Assembly (NCBI RefSeq): GCF_000271845.1
Contig: NZ_JH719395.1
Span: 4,159,186 to 4,223,185 of the forward strand
Length of the DNA stretch: 64,000 nucleotides
Direction: 5' to 3'
DNA from: Rhizobium leguminosarum bv. trifolii WSM2297
Lineage (GTDB): Bacteria; Pseudomonadota; Alphaproteobacteria; Rhizobiales; Rhizobiaceae
Under the pieces are notes generated by a model. The model saw nothing but the letters and a program-made list of their open reading frames with translations, did not search any database and was not told the origin of the DNA. A program made the translations under genes and the position numbers. Position 1 is the first letter of the stretch. Each line of letters opens with the position of its first letter. Positions 61,455 to 64,000 of the stretch are shown here, in pieces.

Positions 61455-62489
61455 ATGGCGGTTTTGGTGACGGGCGGCGCCGGATATATCGGCAGTCACA
61501 TGGTTTGGGCGCTGCTCGATGCAGGCGAGGATGTGGTCGTGCTCGATCGGCTTTCCACCGGCTTTCGCTGGGCCGTGGCGCCGGCGGCGCGTTTCTATCT
61601 CGGCGACGTCGCCGATCCCGACATATTGAAGAAGATCTTCATCGAAAACGACATCGAGGCGATCATCCATTTTGCCGGCTCCGCCGTCGTCCCGGTCTCG
61701 GTCGCCGATCCGCTCTCCTATTACGACAACAACTCAGGCAAGACCCGGGCGCTGCTGTCGGCTTCGGTCAAGGCCGGGATCCGCAACTTCGTCTTCTCCT
61801 CGACGGCGGCCGTCTACGGTCAGCAAAAGACCGACCTGCCGGTCAAGGAGACCGCCTCTCTCAATCCGGAAAATCCTTACGGCCAGTCGAAGCTGATGAC
61901 CGAATTCATGCTGCGCGATGCCGCCGCCGCCTATGATTTCAACTATGTCGCGCTTCGTTATTTCAACGTCGCCGGCGCCGATCCTGATCACCGTGCCGGC
62001 CAGTCGACCTCGGGCGCCACCCACCTCATCAAGGTTGCCTGCGAGGCCGCACTCGGCAGGCGCGACAGCGTCAGTGTCTATGGCATCGATTATCCCACCC
62101 ACGACGGCACCGGCGTGCGCGACTACATCCATGTCAGCGATCTTGTCGACGCCCATCTTAAAGCGCTGCAGCACTTGCGCAGGGGCAAGGGCTCGCTCGT
62201 TGCCAATTGCGGTTATGGCAGCGGCTATTCCGTGCTCGACGTCTTGAACATGGTCACCCGCCTGCACGGACATTCCTTCAAGATCCATATGGCGCCGCGC
62301 CGTCCCGGCGATTCGGCAAGCGTCGTCGCCGACGCTTCGCTCGCCCGGCAGGTGCTCGACTGGAAGCCGCGGCACGATTCGCTCGAAACCATCGTCCAGA
62401 GTTCGCTCGATTGGGAACTGTTCCTGTCGAACAGAAACGTCGAGGACCTGCACGGCATCCACCGGGCGCTCGCCGCCGCTTCGTTCTGA
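61455..62489 (+). CDS. galE: UDP-glucose 4-epimerase
   Basis: 344 aa from MAVLVTGGAGYIGSHMVWALLDAGEDVVVLDRLSTG (61455); an earlier in-frame start at 61398 lies in an AT-rich leader. Extended SDR: GGAGYIGSH NAD motif, catalytic Tyr142 and Lys146 (PYGQSK), with SSTAAVYG before. It interconverts UDP-glucose and UDP-galactose for surface polysaccharide and LPS synthesis. A duplicate of the other GalE-like gene in rhizobial exo clusters is possible, but no exo gene is nearby. Confidence 0.9.
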   Translation: MAVLVTGGAGYIGSHMVWALLDAGEDVVVLDRLSTGFRWAVAPAARFYLGDVADPDILKKIFIENDIEAIIHFAGSAVVPVSVADPLSYYDNNSGKTRALLSASVKAGIRNFVFSSTAAVYGQQKTDLPVKETASLNPENPYGQSKLMTEFMLRDAAAAYDFNYVALRYFNVAGADPDHRAGQSTSGATHLIKVACEAALGRRDSVSVYGIDYPTHDGTGVRDYIHVSDLVDAHLKALQHLRRGKGSLVANCGYGSGYSVLDVLNMVTRLHGHSFKIHMAPRRPGDSASVVADASLARQVLDWKPRHDSLETIVQSSLDWELFLSNRNVEDLHGIHRALAAASF

Positions 62490-62598
62490 ACGCAACCGAC
62501 TGTTGACCTCCCTGCGCCGGCGGGGCCCCGCATGCCATTATGTGAATAAGGAAAATCAAGCTTTCTCTGGCGGGCTCTGGGCCGAGGGAAAAGAGAAG

Positions 62599-64000
62599 AT
62601 GAAGAACTTTCTGGCCTCATTGCGCCTGCAAAAAGACAATCCGACGTTTCTGATGGCGCAGTTCCGGGCCCTGTCGTCGCAGATCCCCATTCTCTATGTC
62701 CTGCTCGTCATCAACGCCCTGGCGGTGGCGATCACCCACGTGGAATCCGCACCGCTCTGGCTCTCGCTTTACATCCCTGTGGCCTTGAGCGTCGTCTGTA
62801 TCTTCCGTCTCTGCTGGTGGGAAATCAGGGGCAAGGAAAACATAACAGCCGAGCGGGCCTACAGGCTGATGAAGGTCACCATCGTCGGCGCTTGTGTCCT
62901 CTCCGCCGCGTTCGGCGGCTGGGCGATCGCACTCTACCAATATGGCGATGCTTACCAGCAAGGCCAGATTGCCTATTTCCTCGTGGTCACAGGGATTTCC
63001 TGCATCTTCTGCCTGATGCATCTGCCGATGGCGGCGGCGATCACCACGCTCATCACCTTCTCGGCCATGGTCGCGACCTTCATGTTCTCGGGCAATCCGG
63101 TTTTTGTCGCCACCGCCGTCAGCGGCCTCTTCCTAATCCTGCCCTTCCTCAGGGTGATCGACAGCTATTTCCAGAATTTCGTCGGCCTCGTGCAGTTGAC
63201 CGAGGAGTTGAAGCAGAAGCGGGCGGAGGCCGAGGAACTCAACCTCGTCAACAGCCGCAACGCGCTGCATGACCAGCTGACAGGCCTCGCCAACCGCCGC
63301 AGCTTCTTTCTCTCGCTGGAACAACGGCTGCAGAGGCATCCGTCCTCGCCGCCCGTCCTCGGCATTCTCGATCTCGATGGTTTCAAGCCCGTCAACGATG
63401 TCTTCGGCCATGCCGCCGGCGATCTCGTGCTCAAGGAGACGGCCCGCCGCTTCACCGCGCTGGTCGGCGAAGAGGGCATCGTCTCCCGCCTCGGCGGCGA
63501 TGAGTTCGGCATCATCTTCCCCTGTTCGATGACACGCCAGGCGATCGCCGATCTCGGCCAGGCGCTCTGCGCTGCCGTCCGCGATCCCTACGAAATCCCC
63601 GACGGCTCGGTCCGTGTTTTCGGTTCCTGCGGCATCGTCTATCCCGAGATCGGCCAATACACCGCCGAGGATCTCTACGAGAAAGCGGATTTCGCCCTCT
63701 ACCAGGTCAAGAGCAAGCGCAGCAGCGGCGTCGAATTCTTCTCGGCCGAGCACGAGAAGATCCTGTCGCAGCGCCACCTGATCGAACTCGAGCTGCAGGC
63801 GAATGACTTCGCCAGTGAATTGAAACTCGAATATCAGCCGATCGTCGAATTGAAGAGCGGCCGCGTCGTCGGTTACGAGGCGCTCGCCCGCTGGGATAGC
63901 GCCCGCTTTGGCCGCATCAGTCCCGATGCCTTCATTCCCGCTGCCGAGCGCACCGCCGTCATCGGCCGGATGACGCGCATCCTTTTTGCCAAGGCGCTCG
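62599..64000 (+). CDS. GGDEF/EAL bifunctional cyclic-di-GMP protein (cut by window edge)
   Basis: At least 467 aa; the frame is open to the window end. N-terminal region with about five membrane helices (PILYVLLVINALAVAI, LSLYIPVALSVVCIF, IVGACVLSAAFGGWAIA, AYFLVVTGISCIFCLM, AMVATFMFSGNPVFV), a coiled-coil linker (QLTEELKQKRAEAEEL), then the GGDEF domain with an intact LGGDEFG at about 298-304 and RSGVEFF after it. The EAL domain begins near 400 with VVGYEALARW. GGDEF makes, EAL degrades, cyclic-di-GMP; balance unknown. ATG with GAGAAG upstream. Confidence 0.92.
   Translation, partial: MKNFLASLRLQKDNPTFLMAQFRALSSQIPILYVLLVINALAVAITHVESAPLWLSLYIPVALSVVCIFRLCWWEIRGKENITAERAYRLMKVTIVGACVLSAAFGGWAIALYQYGDAYQQGQIAYFLVVTGISCIFCLMHLPMAAAITTLITFSAMVATFMFSGNPVFVATAVSGLFLILPFLRVIDSYFQNFVGLVQLTEELKQKRAEAEELNLVNSRNALHDQLTGLANRRSFFLSLEQRLQRHPSSPPVLGILDLDGFKPVNDVFGHAAGDLVLKETARRFTALVGEEGIVSRLGGDEFGIIFPCSMTRQAIADLGQALCAAVRDPYEIPDGSVRVFGSCGIVYPEIGQYTAEDLYEKADFALYQVKSKRSSGVEFFSAEHEKILSQRHLIELELQANDFASELKLEYQPIVELKSGRVVGYEALARWDSARFGRISPDAFIPAAERTAVIGRMTRILFAKAL

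Noticed and set aside
1..64000. CRISPR array or prophage
   Set aside because: No regularly spaced direct repeats, no cas genes, and no phage structural genes were seen.

Overview
The window looks like a chromosomal segment of a Rhizobium species of the R. etli / R. leguminosarum type. The basis is gene content and codon-level similarity as I recognise it: GcrA, an argD-argF-hslO-apaG-metZ-dcd block, a SAM-II riboswitch in front of metZ, a PodJ-type polarity protein, several short rhizobial palindromic repeat families, and high GC. No database search was possible, so species is an inference.

Layout. 1-0.5 kb: the last part of an IS110-type transposase, then a mosaic palindromic repeat. 0.5-8.1 kb: housekeeping genes (gcrA; argD and argF for arginine; the redox chaperone hslO; apaG; metZ under a SAM-II riboswitch; a dCTP deaminase; tRNA-Gly(CCC)). 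8.1-16.0 kb: an accessory-looking drug/redox block: a TetR regulator divergent from an RND pump pair, a frameshifted second TetR gene, a MarR gene translationally coupled to an F420-type NADP oxidoreductase, and a short-chain dehydrogenase. The SDR promoter carries the same operator half-site as the TetR/RND promoter, suggesting one regulon. 16-31.9 kb: mixed genes (lipoprotein, broken VOC gene, chemotaxis receptor, orphan binding protein, TerB, SNase-like, S24-type repressor, LuxR response regulator, pyrD, MATE pump, CAP lipoprotein, TPR-methyltransferase, two YitT paralogs on either side of an AhpD/Rrf2 pair). 31.9-35.1 kb: ligase-associated helicase plus PdeM nuclease. 35.2-45.6 kb: transglycosylase, hydrolase, frameshifted DHFR-family gene, TIGR02186/TauE pair, podJ, VOC, an SDR lacking its catalytic Tyr, and a Tag-type glycosylase. 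45.8-51.6 kb: a beta-oxidation operon (acyl-CoA dehydrogenase, thiolase, cupin, FadB) behind a perfect 9-bp-arm palindrome. 51.9-64 kb: cold-shock protein, a MarR/GFA divergent pair with twin operators, an MFS/TetR divergent pair, a transporter-fused hybrid histidine kinase, mscL, an aminotransferase, galE and the start of a GGDEF/EAL protein.

Three genes (TetR at 13.1 kb, VOC at 16.8 kb, DHFR family at 37.4 kb) are each broken by one frameshift. One shift lies in a run of six G, so sequencing error must be excluded before calling them pseudogenes. I see no CRISPR array, prophage or complete secretion system. The most interesting material is regulatory and structural: the shared TetR operator, the MarR and fad palindromes, the mosaic repeats that exchange arms, and a stem-loop family with a fixed core and changing stems.
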